Source: Candidatus Sulfopaludibacter sp. SbA3
GTDB lineage: Bacteria; Acidobacteriota; Terriglobia; Bryobacterales; Bryobacteraceae
Reading direction: 5' to 3'
NCBI GenBank assembly: GCA_945890485.1
Contig: CAMDCN010000002.1
Span: forward strand, 62,001-126,000
Length of the DNA stretch: 64,000 bases
The translations under genes and the position numbers were made by a program. Every line of letters begins with the position of its first letter. Position 1 is the first letter of the stretch. Below are positions 9,554-19,479 of this stretch, piece after piece. Below the pieces are notes generated by a model. The model saw only the letters and a list, made by a program, of their open reading frames with translations. It had not been told where the DNA came from and ran no database searches.

Positions 9554-10881
9554 TTTTAGTCTTTGACCTCGGCACCCAAAGCTTCCGCGCCACTCTTGTC
9601 GATCGCGACGGCCGGTGCCAGCTCGCCTACTCCTGCCCCATCGAAACCCATCGCGATGGCTCCATCGCCGAGCAGGACCCTGTCGTCTGGCGAGGGGCCC
9701 TCAAGGCTGCCCTGCAGAACATCGACAAGCCCTCCGTCACGGCCATCAACGCGACGGCCACGCTCTCCGGCCTCGTCTGCCTCGATGCCAATGACGAACC
9801 CCTCCGTCCCGCCATCCTCTACGGCGACCGCCGCCCTGCCGTCCAACTCCCCGCCATCGAGGCCTCGGCGCAATATCAACAGTCCCCCTTCCGCGCCTAC
9901 TCCGGCGACTTCCTCCCGCAACTCCACTACCTTCGCGATCACGAACCCTCCCACTTCCAAAACGCGAAGCTGCTGCTCGACGCGACCGGCTACTTGAACT
10001 ACCTTCTTACCGGACAACCTACCCTCGACCGTTACACCACCCTCACCTGCTACGGCGATCCCACCGGTGACTTCCTCAAGCTGGGCCGTATCGTCGACCC
10101 CGGCGCCGTCATCGCTCCGGCCCTCGATTGCGCCGGGGCCCCAGTCCTCAGCGTCAGCTACGATAGCGCCGCCGCCTACCTCGGTTCCAGTTTGCTCGAA
10201 CCCGGCGACGCCCTGGATATCTCCGGCACGGTCACCTCCTTCGGCGTCCTCACCAACGATCAAATCATCGATCCGCAACGCAGGGTCTTCCCCATTCCCT
10301 ACGGCGATCGATGGCTCCTCCGCGGGTCTACGGCCATGTCGGGCGGTGTCCTCGAATGGGCTCGCCAGACGCTCTTCGACGGTACCTTCGCCGAGTTCGA
10401 TCAAGCCGTTCTTGCCTCGCCCCCCGGAGCCAACGGCGTTACCTTTCTGCCTTTCCTTGCCGGCGCCCGCGCCCCCATCTGGGACCCCGCAGCCACCGGC
10501 ACTTTCCACGGCCTCACCGCCCAAACCACCCGCGCCGATCTCGCCCGGGCCGTCTACGAAGGCCTCTGTTTTTCGCTCCAGCACATCGTCGAAACCATCG
10601 AACAGCTCGGCGCATCCGTCAGCAATACCCAGCTCGGCGGCGGCCTCTCCCGTAACGCCCTGCTCAACCAAATGAAAGCCGACGTCACCGGCCGACCTGT
10701 TCGCCCCCAACTCGATACCGAGGTCACCACTCTCGGCGCCGCCTCCATCGCCGCCCGCGCCCTCGGCTGGCTCCCGCCGGGCGGTTCCTACTGCCAACCC
10801 GGCCCCGCTATCGCCCCCAAGCACTCCGCCTATCACCAAGCCTTCGACCGCTACAAAGCCCTCCTGCAAAAAATCCTCTAG
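9550..10881 (+). CDS. FGGY-family carbohydrate kinase (xylulokinase-like)
   Basis: 443 aa. [14 protein letters not shown] at residue 5 is the phosphate-1 motif of the ASKHA fold, [14 protein letters not shown] matches the xylulokinase N-lobe, [11 protein letters not shown] is the phosphate-2 region, and [24 protein letters not shown] is the FGGY signature near residues 360-380. It phosphorylates a free sugar or polyol in the cytoplasm. Coupling to two exported sialidase-like proteins suggests that it acts on a sugar they release. A 2-oxo-acid aldolase is divergent. The substrate is not predictable from sequence. Confidence 0.9.
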   Translation: MILVFDLGTQSFRATLVDRDGRCQLAYSCPIETHRDGSIAEQDPVVWRGALKAALQNIDKPSVTAINATATLSGLVCLDANDEPLRPAILYGDRRPAVQLPAIEASAQYQQSPFRAYSGDFLPQLHYLRDHEPSHFQNAKLLLDATGYLNYLLTGQPTLDRYTTLTCYGDPTGDFLKLGRIVDPGAVIAPALDCAGAPVLSVSYDSAAAYLGSSLLEPGDALDISGTVTSFGVLTNDQIIDPQRRVFPIPYGDRWLLRGSTAMSGGVLEWARQTLFDGTFAEFDQAVLASPPGANGVTFLPFLAGARAPIWDPAATGTFHGLTAQTTRADLARAVYEGLCFSLQHIVETIEQLGASVSNTQLGGGLSRNALLNQMKADVTGRPVRPQLDTEVTTLGAASIAARALGWLPPGGSYCQPGPAIAPKHSAYHQAFDRYKALLQKIL

Positions 10882-10887
10882 CTTCCT

Positions 10888-12372
10888 ATGCACTGCCCGG
10901 CCGAGCTCAGATCCGACAAGCCCCTCCTCTGGTACCCCGGCACCGGCCGCCAAGTGTGGGCCATGCTCCTCGCCGCCCGCGAAGGCGACGTCTCCACTCT
11001 CCGTCGCCTCCTGCAGCAGAACCCTGCCCTCGCCCAGTGCCACTACGAGTACCGCACCCCGCTCGATTTCGCCGTCCGCGCTGACCGGCTCGCAGCCGCG
11101 AAGCTCCTGCTCTCCTATCAGGCCGACGGCCTCAGCCTCGAAGTTCATCAGCCTCTCCTCACTATCGCCTCCCCCGCCATGCGCGAACTCCTCGCGGCCA
11201 GGCTGTCCGTATCCACGAGCGGTGAGCCGCTAGCGGTCGCCATCCGCGCCCGCAACCTTCGCCGAGTCCGCCAACTCCTTAACGCCGAACCCACCCTCCT
11301 CGAAGCCCCCGACCAGCGCGGCAACCTTCCCATCCACTGGGCTGCCATGACCCGCCAACTCAAGGTCATCGACGAACTGCACGCCCGCGGCGCCAGCCTC
11401 AACGCCTCTCGCCCCGACGGGGCCCGCCCCATCCAGCTTTCGAACGGCGACTATCTCTTCCGCGGCTGGCGCGACGTCCCCGCTGACACTAAGACGACTG
11501 CCCGCGAAGTCATCGCCCACCTTCGCAAGCGCGGCGCCAAATGCGACATCTGTACCGCTTCCTACATCGGCGATTTCGCCCACGTTGCCAGACTCCTCGC
11601 CGCCGATCCCACCCTCGCCAACCGTCCCTCGCCCTACATCACCTACTACCCCTGCTCCGGCAATCCCCTCCGCAACGCCGCGGCCGCCGGCCACATCGAA
11701 ATCGTCCAGCTTCTTCTCGACCACGGAGCCGACCCCAACCTCCGCGTCGAAGGCATCGCCCCCCTCGGCCAAGCCCTCCACGAAGCCGTCTGCAATAGGC
11801 ACCGCGCTATCGTCGAGCTCCTCCTCGCTCACGGCGCCCATCCCAACGTCCCCGTTGAAAGCTCCGCGGACACCCTCTCTGCCGCCATCCGCAACAACGA
11901 CCCCGAGATGGTCTCCCTCCTCGCTTCTCACGGCGCCGCCCGCTCCCTCGAAATCCTCGCCTACTACGGCGACATCGTCCCCGCCGCCGCCATGCTCGCC
12001 GCCAACCCCAAGCTTGCCAACGACCCCACGGCCCTCCGCTATGCCGCCGAAGAGGGCCACGAGCCCTTTGTTCGTCTCCTGCTCCACCATCGCCCACAAC
12101 TTGCGAAACAAGTCGGCGTTGGCGGCAAAACGCAAGTTATCACCGAGCTGCTCTTCGCCCACGGCATGAACCCCAACCATCGCGATTGGCTGGAGGTCAC
12201 GCCCCTCCATCGCTTCGCCCGCCGCGGCGATGTCGCCAACGCCCAGCTCTTTCTCGCCCGCGGAGCCCGGCGCAGCGCCGTCGACGACGACCTAAAACTC
12301 ACCCCCCTTGGTTGGGCCGAACGCTACAACCAACCCGCCATGGCCGAAGTGCTCAGTTCGTTTCGGCGATGA
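10888..12372 (+). CDS. Ankyrin-repeat protein
   Basis: 494 aa and no signal peptide. Repeats of the form G-x-TPLxxAxxxG-xxxVxxLLxxGA run from about residue 25 to the end, for example RTPLDFAVRADRLAAAKLLL, NLPIHWAAMTRQLKVIDEL and TPLHRFARRGDVANAQLFL. I count at least eight repeats, some degenerate. It is a protein-protein interaction scaffold. It follows the sugar kinase by only 6 bp and so may be co-transcribed, but the fold gives no clue to a catabolic role. Confidence 0.88.
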   Translation: MHCPAELRSDKPLLWYPGTGRQVWAMLLAAREGDVSTLRRLLQQNPALAQCHYEYRTPLDFAVRADRLAAAKLLLSYQADGLSLEVHQPLLTIASPAMRELLAARLSVSTSGEPLAVAIRARNLRRVRQLLNAEPTLLEAPDQRGNLPIHWAAMTRQLKVIDELHARGASLNASRPDGARPIQLSNGDYLFRGWRDVPADTKTTAREVIAHLRKRGAKCDICTASYIGDFAHVARLLAADPTLANRPSPYITYYPCSGNPLRNAAAAGHIEIVQLLLDHGADPNLRVEGIAPLGQALHEAVCNRHRAIVELLLAHGAHPNVPVESSADTLSAAIRNNDPEMVSLLASHGAARSLEILAYYGDIVPAAAMLAANPKLANDPTALRYAAEEGHEPFVRLLLHHRPQLAKQVGVGGKTQVITELLFAHGMNPNHRDWLEVTPLHRFARRGDVANAQLFLARGARRSAVDDDLKLTPLGWAERYNQPAMAEVLSSFRR

Positions 12373-12382
12373 TAAAACTAGC

Positions 12383-13381
12383 TTGGTTCGCCTAATCCTC
12401 TCTGTCATCCTCCTAGCTGCTGCTGCACATCCGCAGGAGAAGCCGATCGCCGTTCTCGATCAATGCTGCGTTCTCTCTCCTGACGACATCAAGACCCTCG
12501 ATCGTGGCCAACCCATCGGCCGCCTCATCAAATTTGGAGATGATGCGGACATCGCGATCATGGGCGCCATCCGCCTTTCCGTCCCCAAGGAATCCTTTCT
12601 CCGCTGGTATCGCAACGTCGAGAACTACAAGTACAGCGAGCTGGTTGAACAGGCGGTTCCTTTCCACGTCCCACCGCGCCCGGAAGACGCCTCCAGCTTC
12701 GTCATCGATGCCAACCAGTTGAAGCTAATGAAGGAGTGCCGACCCGCCAACTGCGGCTTCAAACTCAGCAACGAAACCATCACCCAATTGCAGTCCCAAC
12801 TGGATTGGCGCCAGGAGGACGTCTCCTCAAAGGCGGAGAACCTCGCCCGGTCCATTCTCCTTCGCTATGTCACCCGCTACGTACAGCAAGGCGATGCCGC
12901 ACTTGCCAAGTACAACGACAAGCCCGAGGAGATCGACGTCCGCAACACGTTCCGCGGGCTCCTCGAATCCTCGCCGTATATCAAGGCAGCCTTCCCCGCG
13001 CTGTATGACCGCCTCTGGAACTATCGGGGGGTTCAGCAAAGCGCAGAGAAGGACGATCTTTTCTACTGGTCTCGCGAGCGCTATGGCTTCGGCCTCAAGT
13101 CGCTGATCAATGTCAGCCACACGACAACCTTCCGAGCCAGCCCCGCCATCACCGTCCTCGCCAATCGCCAGATCTGGGCCAGCCACTACTACGACGGCTC
13201 CCTCAGCATCACTGTCCTGGTCGACGCTAACCCCGGCACGTATCTTGTCTTCCTGAACCGCTCCCGCATCGACCTCCTCAAGTCTGGCGGCGTGAAGCGC
13301 TGGCTGGTCAAACGGTTTGCCCCCGGGGCTATCCGCAAAGAGGTCACGGCCTTGAAGCGGCAGGTGGAAGCCCAGCCCTAA
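12383..13381 (+). CDS. Secreted protein of unknown function, TTG start
   Basis: 332 aa from a TTG that begins a clean signal peptide (VRLILSVILLAAAAHPQ). An ATG at 12308 is in frame but would overlap the ankyrin gene by 65 bp and put a charged, Pro/Asn-rich leader before the signal, so I prefer the TTG. The mature part is mixed alpha/beta with a CC pair at the N-terminus and further Cys in KECRPANCGF. I do not recognise a family. The 3' end overlaps the convergent gene by 4 bp. Confidence 0.7.
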   Translation: MVRLILSVILLAAAAHPQEKPIAVLDQCCVLSPDDIKTLDRGQPIGRLIKFGDDADIAIMGAIRLSVPKESFLRWYRNVENYKYSELVEQAVPFHVPPRPEDASSFVIDANQLKLMKECRPANCGFKLSNETITQLQSQLDWRQEDVSSKAENLARSILLRYVTRYVQQGDAALAKYNDKPEEIDVRNTFRGLLESSPYIKAAFPALYDRLWNYRGVQQSAEKDDLFYWSRERYGFGLKSLINVSHTTTFRASPAITVLANRQIWASHYYDGSLSITVLVDANPGTYLVFLNRSRIDLLKSGGVKRWLVKRFAPGAIRKEVTALKRQVEAQP

Positions 13382-14541
13382 CGGATCTGCAGTCCCATCA
13401 GCCGCGCCAGCACCATGGCCTGCGCCGGATCCACGATCGCGCCGTCCAAGTCGCCGACGCCCACCAGCATCTCTTCCAGTTCCGACTTCCGGAAGTCCGT
13501 CCCGCGCAACCGCGCCTGCCGCAGGTCCGCCCGTCCCAACTGGCATCCCCGCAGCACCGCGCCGCTCAGGTCCGCCTCCCGGAAATCGGCCTCCTGCCAG
13601 TCGCCACCGTCGAACTCGCATCGCCGAAACACGCCGCCCAGCAACTGGGCGAAGCGTCCATCGCCGTTCCGCACCAACACGTCCTGCCACTCCGCCGCCC
13701 GCGCCGCGAACCCCGTCAACCGGCAGTCAACCAACTCCACGCGCACCAGGTTGATCCGGTGCGCCTTCACGTTCGCCAGGTCGCATCCCACCAGCCGGAC
13801 GTCCTTCCACGTCACGGAGCCAAACTCACTCCCGGCTAACCGGACCCGCTCCAGGATGCACCCTTCCATCCGCATTGCCGATACCTTCCCGCTCGTCCAC
13901 TCGAGGTCCTCCACCCGTCGGCCTTGCAGCCAAATCTCCCCGCCATCTGGAACCAGGTCCTCAGCGGTGCCGGCTTCAAACTCCGCCGGCAAATCCGGCC
14001 GCTCACGCTCCAGCGGATCGTTCTTCTTCGCCTTCTGTGGTCGCTTCACCGCCTGGACCTCCTCGTCCATCTCTCGGATCTGGTCCGCATGCCGCCGCGC
14101 ATGACCATCCATCAACTGCATCAGCTCCGCACCGTTCACCCCGCCGAACCGGGGATGCCGTACCGAGATCGAGTACAGCCCTTCGCCCACGTCCCGCGCC
14201 GTCCGGACGCTCCGGTCTCGCACGGTTTGAAACTCCGCCACCGCCGCGTCCAGGGTCTTGAACCGGCCCACTGGCTGGAACACCGCCGGCGCTTCCACCT
14301 TCGTCCCCCGGCTTCGAATCATGCCAAGCAACTGGAGTTCGCGTTCCGGCCGCCGCTGCGTCGCCGTTGCCGTGCCATCGGCCAGCCAATCGAGATACCT
14401 CCGCTCTACGGCGATCACATGCTCGATACATTCGAGCACCGTCCACCCGGCGTCCGCGCTCGCCCTCCGACCTGCAGGCGCACTTCTGACGGCCTCCAGA
14501 AAATCCAGCCGTCCGGCTTCGAGAATCGACACGAAGCTCAT
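13378..14541 (-). CDS. DinB-like / pentapeptide-repeat fusion protein
   Basis: 387 aa from the ATG at 14541. A longer open frame upstream only reads through the preceding gene. Residues 1-165 form a DinB-like four-helix domain (ILEAGRLDFLEAV, TVLECIEHVIAVERRYLDWL, MDGHARRHADQIREM), with three spaced His as in metal-binding DinB proteins. Residues 230-370 are pentapeptide-like repeats (A-D/N-L-x-x; ADFREADLSGAVLRGCQL, ADLRQARLRGTDF), which form a right-handed quadrilateral helix. The function is unknown. The start overlaps the TonB-C gene's stop by 4 bp. Confidence 0.8.
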   Translation of the reverse strand: MSFVSILEAGRLDFLEAVRSAPAGRRASADAGWTVLECIEHVIAVERRYLDWLADGTATATQRRPERELQLLGMIRSRGTKVEAPAVFQPVGRFKTLDAAVAEFQTVRDRSVRTARDVGEGLYSISVRHPRFGGVNGAELMQLMDGHARRHADQIREMDEEVQAVKRPQKAKKNDPLERERPDLPAEFEAGTAEDLVPDGGEIWLQGRRVEDLEWTSGKVSAMRMEGCILERVRLAGSEFGSVTWKDVRLVGCDLANVKAHRINLVRVELVDCRLTGFAARAAEWQDVLVRNGDGRFAQLLGGVFRRCEFDGGDWQEADFREADLSGAVLRGCQLGRADLRQARLRGTDFRKSELEEMLVGVGDLDGAIVDPAQAMVLARLMGLQIR

Positions 14542-15233
14542 TTCGTCTGGTTCCCCTCCGGCCAAGGTGGGCAGTCGATATCCACCTCGCCCTCGGAAGG
14601 CACCGCCTGCCCCTCTCGCCGCGCCGCCCGGAAACGCCACGTGCGCAGGCTCTGCATCAGGCTTTCGCCGCTCACTCCATCGGGCGCCCGCACCACCCGC
14701 ATATCCTTCGGCGTCCCATCCACGTCCACGCGGAAGCCCAACGTCACCGGTCCGCAGTGCGCCCCGGCGATAGGAAGATATCGGAGCGTGGGCTGCGGCG
14801 GAGCGACGCCCTCCGGGGCGGTAAACGCGATCCGCGTCTGCTGCCATGGCCGTAGCCGGAAATTGGCTTCCACCGTGGCCGCCACCCGAACCGGGCTGCC
14901 GTTCCTTTTCCCCGGCTCAAACACCCAGCTTCGCACCGCCGTCACGGTGTTTTCATCCAACCCCAAGCCTGCCCGTTGAACGACGGTGATCTCTTCCGCC
15001 TTCCCGTCCAACCCCACCACCAGAGAGACCTTTACAACAGCCTGGTAGTACGCCTTAAACCCGTCATCCGAATAGACGGGTTCGGTCCGCGACAACACCA
15101 CCGGAACGCTCGTTCCCGCCTCTGGTTGAAACGAGATCTTTACGCTCGCCGTCGGCAGGTCATTACCATACCCCACACGCAAGGCACCCAGCAGTAGAGC
15201 CCCTACCCATCTGCTCAACCCAGCCATCCCCAC
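14538..15233 (-). CDS. Secreted protein with two TonB C-terminal-like domains
   Basis: 231 aa with an N-terminal hydrophobic segment. Residues about 60-128 read as a TonB C-terminal domain (VKVSLVVGLDGKAEEITVVQRAGLGLDENTV...SWVFEPGKRNGSPV) and residues about 150-220 as a second, weaker one (LGFRVDVDGTPKDMRVVR...LRTWRFRAARREGQAV). A periplasm-spanning proline-rich region is absent, so it is not a classical ExbBD-linked TonB. The position downstream of a TonB-dependent receptor fits a helper role. It is translationally coupled to the DinB/pentapeptide gene. Confidence 0.82.
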   Translation of the reverse strand: MGMAGLSRWVGALLLGALRVGYGNDLPTASVKISFQPEAGTSVPVVLSRTEPVYSDDGFKAYYQAVVKVSLVVGLDGKAEEITVVQRAGLGLDENTVTAVRSWVFEPGKRNGSPVRVAATVEANFRLRPWQQTRIAFTAPEGVAPPQPTLRYLPIAGAHCGPVTLGFRVDVDGTPKDMRVVRAPDGVSGESLMQSLRTWRFRAARREGQAVPSEGEVDIDCPPWPEGNQTK

Positions 15234-15367
15234 AACCCTTCGATCACTATTTCCAGACCCGCATCCGCCGCCACATCCAATGCCGGGCCAAGCAACGTTT
15301 CCGCGACGACGGGCATCTCCGCCCGGCCTTCTTCCAACCGGCCACCATCACGAATCACAGAATCAAA

Positions 15368-15393
15368 GGGAGGCATCCGTCCACCTCCCTTCA
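15368..15393 (-). terminator. Probable terminator after TonB-dependent receptor
   Basis: Read on the - strand, AAGGGAGG and CCTCCCTT form an 8-bp stem with a 10-base loop, followed by TTGATT. It lies about 20 bp after the receptor stop and before the TonB-C gene, so it may only attenuate read-through. Confidence 0.5.
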
Positions 15394-15413
15394 TTCTCTG
15401 CCAACTCTCACGT

Positions 15414-18400
15414 TTAAAACAGTAACTTCAGGCCCAACTGAATAATCCGCTGGTTGTCGTCCACCACGGCCGTTATCCGTCCCACCTGCGCCGAAGTCGC
15501 CGTCGAATTCGGCAGCCGGAAGTTCGGCCTGTTCAGCACATTAAACACCTCGCCCCGGAACTGCAACTGCACCCGTTCCGTAATCGCCGTGTTCTTCAAG
15601 ACGCTCGCATCCGCCTGCAGAAAGCCCGGTCCGCGGATGATGTTTCGTCCGGAGTTTCCGAACGTGCCCACCGCATTCGCCGTAAAGCGCGACGTGTCGA
15701 ACCACTGCAGCACCTGCTCGCCCCGGCTCCGGCCGCCCGGAAACGTTGCCGATCCACCCAGATAGTCCGCAAAATCCGACCCAATCCCGCTGAAGGAGTT
15801 ATCGCGCCCGCTGGTCACCGTAAACGGAAAGCCGCTCTGCGCAATCACAATCCCGCTCAACTGCCAACCATTCACCAACTTACTGGCAAATCCATCGCTC
15901 TTCATCCGCGGCAACTCATAGATATTCGAGAACTTGAAGTTATGCTCCACGTCCTCCCCCGCCAACCCCCGGTTCTGCCGCCGGTTGAACGGATTCACGA
16001 CCAAACTCCCCGCCTGCGCATCGTCAATCGTCCGCGACCACGTGTAGTTCGACAGAATCGAATAGCCCTTCGCAAACCGCTTCTCCACATTCAACTGCAG
16101 CGAATGGAACGAACTGTTCCCGCCGGAGTCCGTCCGCCGCACATTCCCGAAGTTCGGATACACCCGCCGCTGCTGCGTATTGCCTACCGTCGCCCCCGGC
16201 CCATAGATCGCCGGGTTCTCCTCAATCGCGTACTGCAGAAACGTTCCCTTGTTCCCGATGTATGCCAGGCTTCCCACCCAATCGCCCCGCAGTTGCCGCT
16301 CCAAGCGCATACTCCACGAAGCTAACTGCGGAATCCGGTAATCCGGCGCGAAGTACGCTCGAATCGCGTTATTCGGCGAGAATACGAACTCCGGCCCCGG
16401 AATCGTCGGGCCAAAGTTTGCCGGGAACGGATTCGCCATCCCCTTGCTCCCAAACGGATCCTCAAACGCCACATCGTTCAACGTGAACGTCCCCGCAAAG
16501 GGCGCGATGTTCGTGTACGGATTCATGTTGCTCGACTGAATCGGCGTATAGTACAGCCCAAATCCGCCCCGAATACTCGTCTTCCCGTCGTTCGTAAGGC
16601 GATACGCAAAACCCAGCCGCGGACTCACGTTCCCCCAGTTCGCCTCCGACCCCGCCGTCGGGCAGCCCTCGTCGGCGTTGTCGCCGCCGTAGAGCAACCC
16701 CGCCGGAGCGTTCGGATACCGCTGCGAAACCCGTCCTGAACCCGGTTGGAAACACACGACGCGTCCCTGCCGGTCGTAATACGGCAGATACGGATCCCAC
16801 CGCACGCCCAGGTTCACCGTCAACCGGCTGTTCACGCGCCAGTTGTCCTGGACAAAGAAGCTCCAGCGCGTGCCCAACAGGTCTTTGAATTCGCCGCCGC
16901 CCTGCGTAAACGCCGACGCCCGGCCAAACATAAAGTCGGCCAACCCGTTCCCGGAAAGCTGCCCGTTGAACGAGAAGTTCCCCATCATCTGGAACGTGTT
17001 CGTAATCGGGTTATGCACCCGCACCGCCTCCCCGCCGAACCGCATCTCGTGGTTCCCTTTGTTCCAGCTCAACACCTCGCGAATCGTGAAGTCGCCCCGG
17101 TTGAAGATCCCTTGATGGTTCGACCCGATGCTGAAACCGTCGGTCACCGAAAGGTTCAGCGCCGGCGGCGCCTTCAATGTCGAATCCTCCGGACCCACTA
17201 CCTTCGATCCCGCCGCGGCAAAGCCGAATGGAGCGCCGGACAAGCTGCCGCCCCGCTGCAGATTCAAGCCGAAGGTGCTGTTCAGTAGCAGCGTTGGCCG
17301 CATCACGTAAACGTGGTTCAAGGAGAAGTTCGTCACTCGAACTTCGTTGCCGCCGCGCGCCGCCAGCAGATTGTCCCCTTCGCCGGGAATTCCGGCGGGC
17401 CGCCCAAAATCGGTCACGAACAGGCGGCCGCTCAACTGGTGGGCGCCCGTTTGATAGTCCACCTTCGACATGAACTGGTGCTCCGTGTCCTGCAGCGGTA
17501 ACCCTGGAAACGTCAACTGGTTGCCCGGTCCGTTCGGCAGCGGAATCCGCGCCAGGAAGTACTTCGAAACCGGGTTGATCCGGCTCGCCGGAATGATGTT
17601 GCCCGGTACCGGCAACCGGCTCACCGGATCCACCAACTGCCGCGCCAGACCAGAGAAGTTCCCCTCCCGCTCGGCGGCCGTCGGCACAAAGCGAATGTTC
17701 CCCGCCGGCGTATTGCGCACTTCCGTTCCCTGATAGCTCCCGAAGAAGAAGAGTCGGTTCTTCACAATCGGTCCGCCCACGGTTCCTCCGAACTGGTTCC
17801 GCTTCAGCGCGTCCCGTTCCGGCGCAAAAAACTGCCGCGAGTTCATCGCGCCGTTCCGCAGAAAGTGGAACAGCGTCCCATGCACCTGATTGGTGCCCGA
17901 CCGCGCGATGATGTTCACCACGCCCCCCGCCGCGTTCCCGTACTCCGCCGTAAAGTTGCTCGACTGCAGATTGAACTCCTGCACTGTATCCGGATTCGGA
18001 AACGGCAGGCTCGCGTTCAGATAGGTGTCGTTATGGCTCGTCCCGTCGAGCTGAAAGTTCACCTGTCCAATTCCCGCCCCGTTCACTCCCGCCGTCTCCT
18101 GCCCCGGATACACCCCGCCGTGGCCGCAGATGCGGCAAGCGTTCCGCCCCAGGTCTACTGTCCCCGCAGCGAGATAGACCAGGCGCTCCGGACGCCGCCC
18201 CTGCAGCGGCAACTCTTCAATGTTCTTCCGGTCCACCAACTGCCCGCCCGTCGCGCTCCGCGTCTGGATCAGTTCGGCTTCGCTCGTGACAGTGATCTGT
18301 TCATTCACCTGACCCACTTTCAGCGAGACGTTCTGATTCGCCAACTGGCCCACGGCCAACGTCAGCCCATCCTGCGCGTAGGTGGAGAACCCCTGTTTTT

Positions 18401-18629
18401 CCACGGTCAGCCGGTAGTTCCCCACCGGTAGCAGGGAGAGTTGGTAAGCACCCGTGCTATTGCTGGTGGCCGCTTGCGTAAAGCCGGTCTCGACGTTGCG
18501 CGCGGTCACTTTGGCCTCTGGCACGGGCGCGCCAGACGAGTCGGTGACGATACCGCCGAGACTAGCCGTTGTGAACTGCGCCAGGCTCGGCAGAGCCAGC
18601 AAGAGCAGGAAGGAAACAGTCGATTTCAC
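15414..18629 (-). CDS. TonB-dependent receptor with carboxypeptidase-regulatory domain
   Basis: 1071 aa from the GTG at 18629, chosen because GGAGGA lies 7 bases upstream and a signal peptide (VKSTVSFLLLLALPSLAQ) begins there. An ATG 60 bases upstream has no such support. Residues 22-105 form a CarboxypepD-reg Ig-like domain (LGGIVTDSSGAPVPEAKVTARN), 110-230 the plug (TSEAELIQTRSATGGQLVDRK...FQLDGTSHND), then a barrel ending in LGLKLLF. CRICGHGG near residue 165 is a Cys-x-x-Cys insert in the plug. This is the outer-membrane family greatly expanded in Solibacterales. The substrate is unknown. Confidence 0.93.
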   Translation of the reverse strand: MKSTVSFLLLLALPSLAQFTTASLGGIVTDSSGAPVPEAKVTARNVETGFTQAATSNSTGAYQLSLLPVGNYRLTVEKQGFSTYAQDGLTLAVGQLANQNVSLKVGQVNEQITVTSEAELIQTRSATGGQLVDRKNIEELPLQGRRPERLVYLAAGTVDLGRNACRICGHGGVYPGQETAGVNGAGIGQVNFQLDGTSHNDTYLNASLPFPNPDTVQEFNLQSSNFTAEYGNAAGGVVNIIARSGTNQVHGTLFHFLRNGAMNSRQFFAPERDALKRNQFGGTVGGPIVKNRLFFFGSYQGTEVRNTPAGNIRFVPTAAEREGNFSGLARQLVDPVSRLPVPGNIIPASRINPVSKYFLARIPLPNGPGNQLTFPGLPLQDTEHQFMSKVDYQTGAHQLSGRLFVTDFGRPAGIPGEGDNLLAARGGNEVRVTNFSLNHVYVMRPTLLLNSTFGLNLQRGGSLSGAPFGFAAAGSKVVGPEDSTLKAPPALNLSVTDGFSIGSNHQGIFNRGDFTIREVLSWNKGNHEMRFGGEAVRVHNPITNTFQMMGNFSFNGQLSGNGLADFMFGRASAFTQGGGEFKDLLGTRWSFFVQDNWRVNSRLTVNLGVRWDPYLPYYDRQGRVVCFQPGSGRVSQRYPNAPAGLLYGGDNADEGCPTAGSEANWGNVSPRLGFAYRLTNDGKTSIRGGFGLYYTPIQSSNMNPYTNIAPFAGTFTLNDVAFEDPFGSKGMANPFPANFGPTIPGPEFVFSPNNAIRAYFAPDYRIPQLASWSMRLERQLRGDWVGSLAYIGNKGTFLQYAIEENPAIYGPGATVGNTQQRRVYPNFGNVRRTDSGGNSSFHSLQLNVEKRFAKGYSILSNYTWSRTIDDAQAGSLVVNPFNRRQNRGLAGEDVEHNFKFSNIYELPRMKSDGFASKLVNGWQLSGIVIAQSGFPFTVTSGRDNSFSGIGSDFADYLGGSATFPGGRSRGEQVLQWFDTSRFTANAVGTFGNSGRNIIRGPGFLQADASVLKNTAITERVQLQFRGEVFNVLNRPNFRLPNSTATSAQVGRITAVVDDNQRIIQLGLKLLF

Positions 18630-18930
18630 GGGAACATCCTCCAGGGAGATAAAAATACGAAACGAAGCCAGAACTGCGCCGGAAGACACTACGAGCGTTG
18701 GATCGATAAATCGTCCAGCATTCTGGTCAAAAACAGCCGAAATTCAAATCACCAGCGCCAATCTACAGCACATCGGAAAATCGACTCAAATCTTCGTCTC
18801 CCCAAAGAAACCATCCACCTGACGGGGGTTAGAACGGGAGCGAAGAGAACAGTACCCGCAGGATAATCCATGTCAGACGGGAGAGCAATAAAAATATTTA
18901 ACGGTGCTCCTTTCTCTCCGGATTCGCGGG
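18630..18930. other. Intergenic leader before the TonB-dependent receptor
   Basis: About 300 bp, clearly AT-richer than its surroundings, containing the receptor's Shine-Dalgarno (18637-18642) and presumably its promoter. An AATAAAAATATTTAA tract at about 18891-18905 is the most AT-rich point. I see no tRNA, riboswitch fold or credible small gene. Confidence 0.5.
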
Positions 18931-19332
18931 CTAGAAGTCTTTGTCGTCGCGCGAACTGCCGATCATCTCCTTCCGCAGCTTCCTGTACTCTTCGAATTTT
19001 TGTAGTTGCGCCGGACGCAGAACCCGCCGAATCTCTTCGTCTTCGTTCACCCGGATCTGCCGCAGCTCCTCATGTAGCCGGTTGGTGATCTGCTCCTGTT
19101 CCGCCATCTGCTTGCTGTCATTTGCGATCCGCGCGCGCCGCAGTTTCCGCAGCTCCTGATTCTGCACCTGCCGCTTCGCAGCGAATGGCACGCGATACTT
19201 CGCCTGAATCGCATCCACCTGTCGCGCCTGCTCAACGTCCAGGCTCAAGGCCGACTTCAGCGACTGGTCCGCCATGAGCGACACGGCAAAAAACGTCACG
19301 GAAAGACCCGTCATCAAAATTCTGTTCAACAT
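18931..19332 (-). CDS. Spy/CpxP-like small periplasmic protein
   Basis: 133 aa from the ATG at 19332, with GGAGGAAG just upstream. The open frame extends further but without support. A signal peptide (MLNRILMTGLSVTFFAVSLMA) is followed by an almost wholly helical, charged mature part. LSLDVEQARQVDAIQAKYR and VLRPAQLQKFEEYRKLR are two LTxxQ-like motifs, the signature of Spy/CpxP periplasmic chaperones and stress sensors. Acidobacterial genomes hold many short proteins of this form, so the chaperone role is inferred. Confidence 0.75.
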   Translation of the reverse strand: MLNRILMTGLSVTFFAVSLMADQSLKSALSLDVEQARQVDAIQAKYRVPFAAKRQVQNQELRKLRRARIANDSKQMAEQEQITNRLHEELRQIRVNEDEEIRRVLRPAQLQKFEEYRKLRKEMIGSSRDDKDF

Positions 19333-19407
19333 GACTTCCTCCAGAAATCCGGTAGTGTAGTGGCGCAAAGTGCACCCGGGAACATCGTTCCCACACCCGG
19401 ATATGTG

Positions 19408-19436
19408 AAAAGGCCGGTGAGATTCACTCACCGGCC
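19408..19436 (-). terminator. Rho-independent terminator of the DUF3179/dehalogenase operon
   Basis: Read on the - strand, GGCCGGTGAG pairs perfectly with CTCACCGGCC (10 bp) around a 5-base loop and is followed by TTTT. It lies about 45 bp after the iron-sulfur protein stop. This is the clearest intrinsic terminator in the window. Confidence 0.82.
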
Positions 19437-19479
19437 CGTCATATTTCTAAAATTCCTCTGCTGCTCCAAGTCCGATCGC

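Noticed and set aside
9556-11148. 530-codon open frame on the - strand
   Set aside because: It lies opposite the FGGY kinase, whose motifs are unambiguous; composition is that of a shadow frame.
11230-12210. 326-codon open frame on the - strand
   Set aside because: It is antisense to the ankyrin repeats, and its periodic Gly/Val/Asp pattern is a mirror of those repeats.
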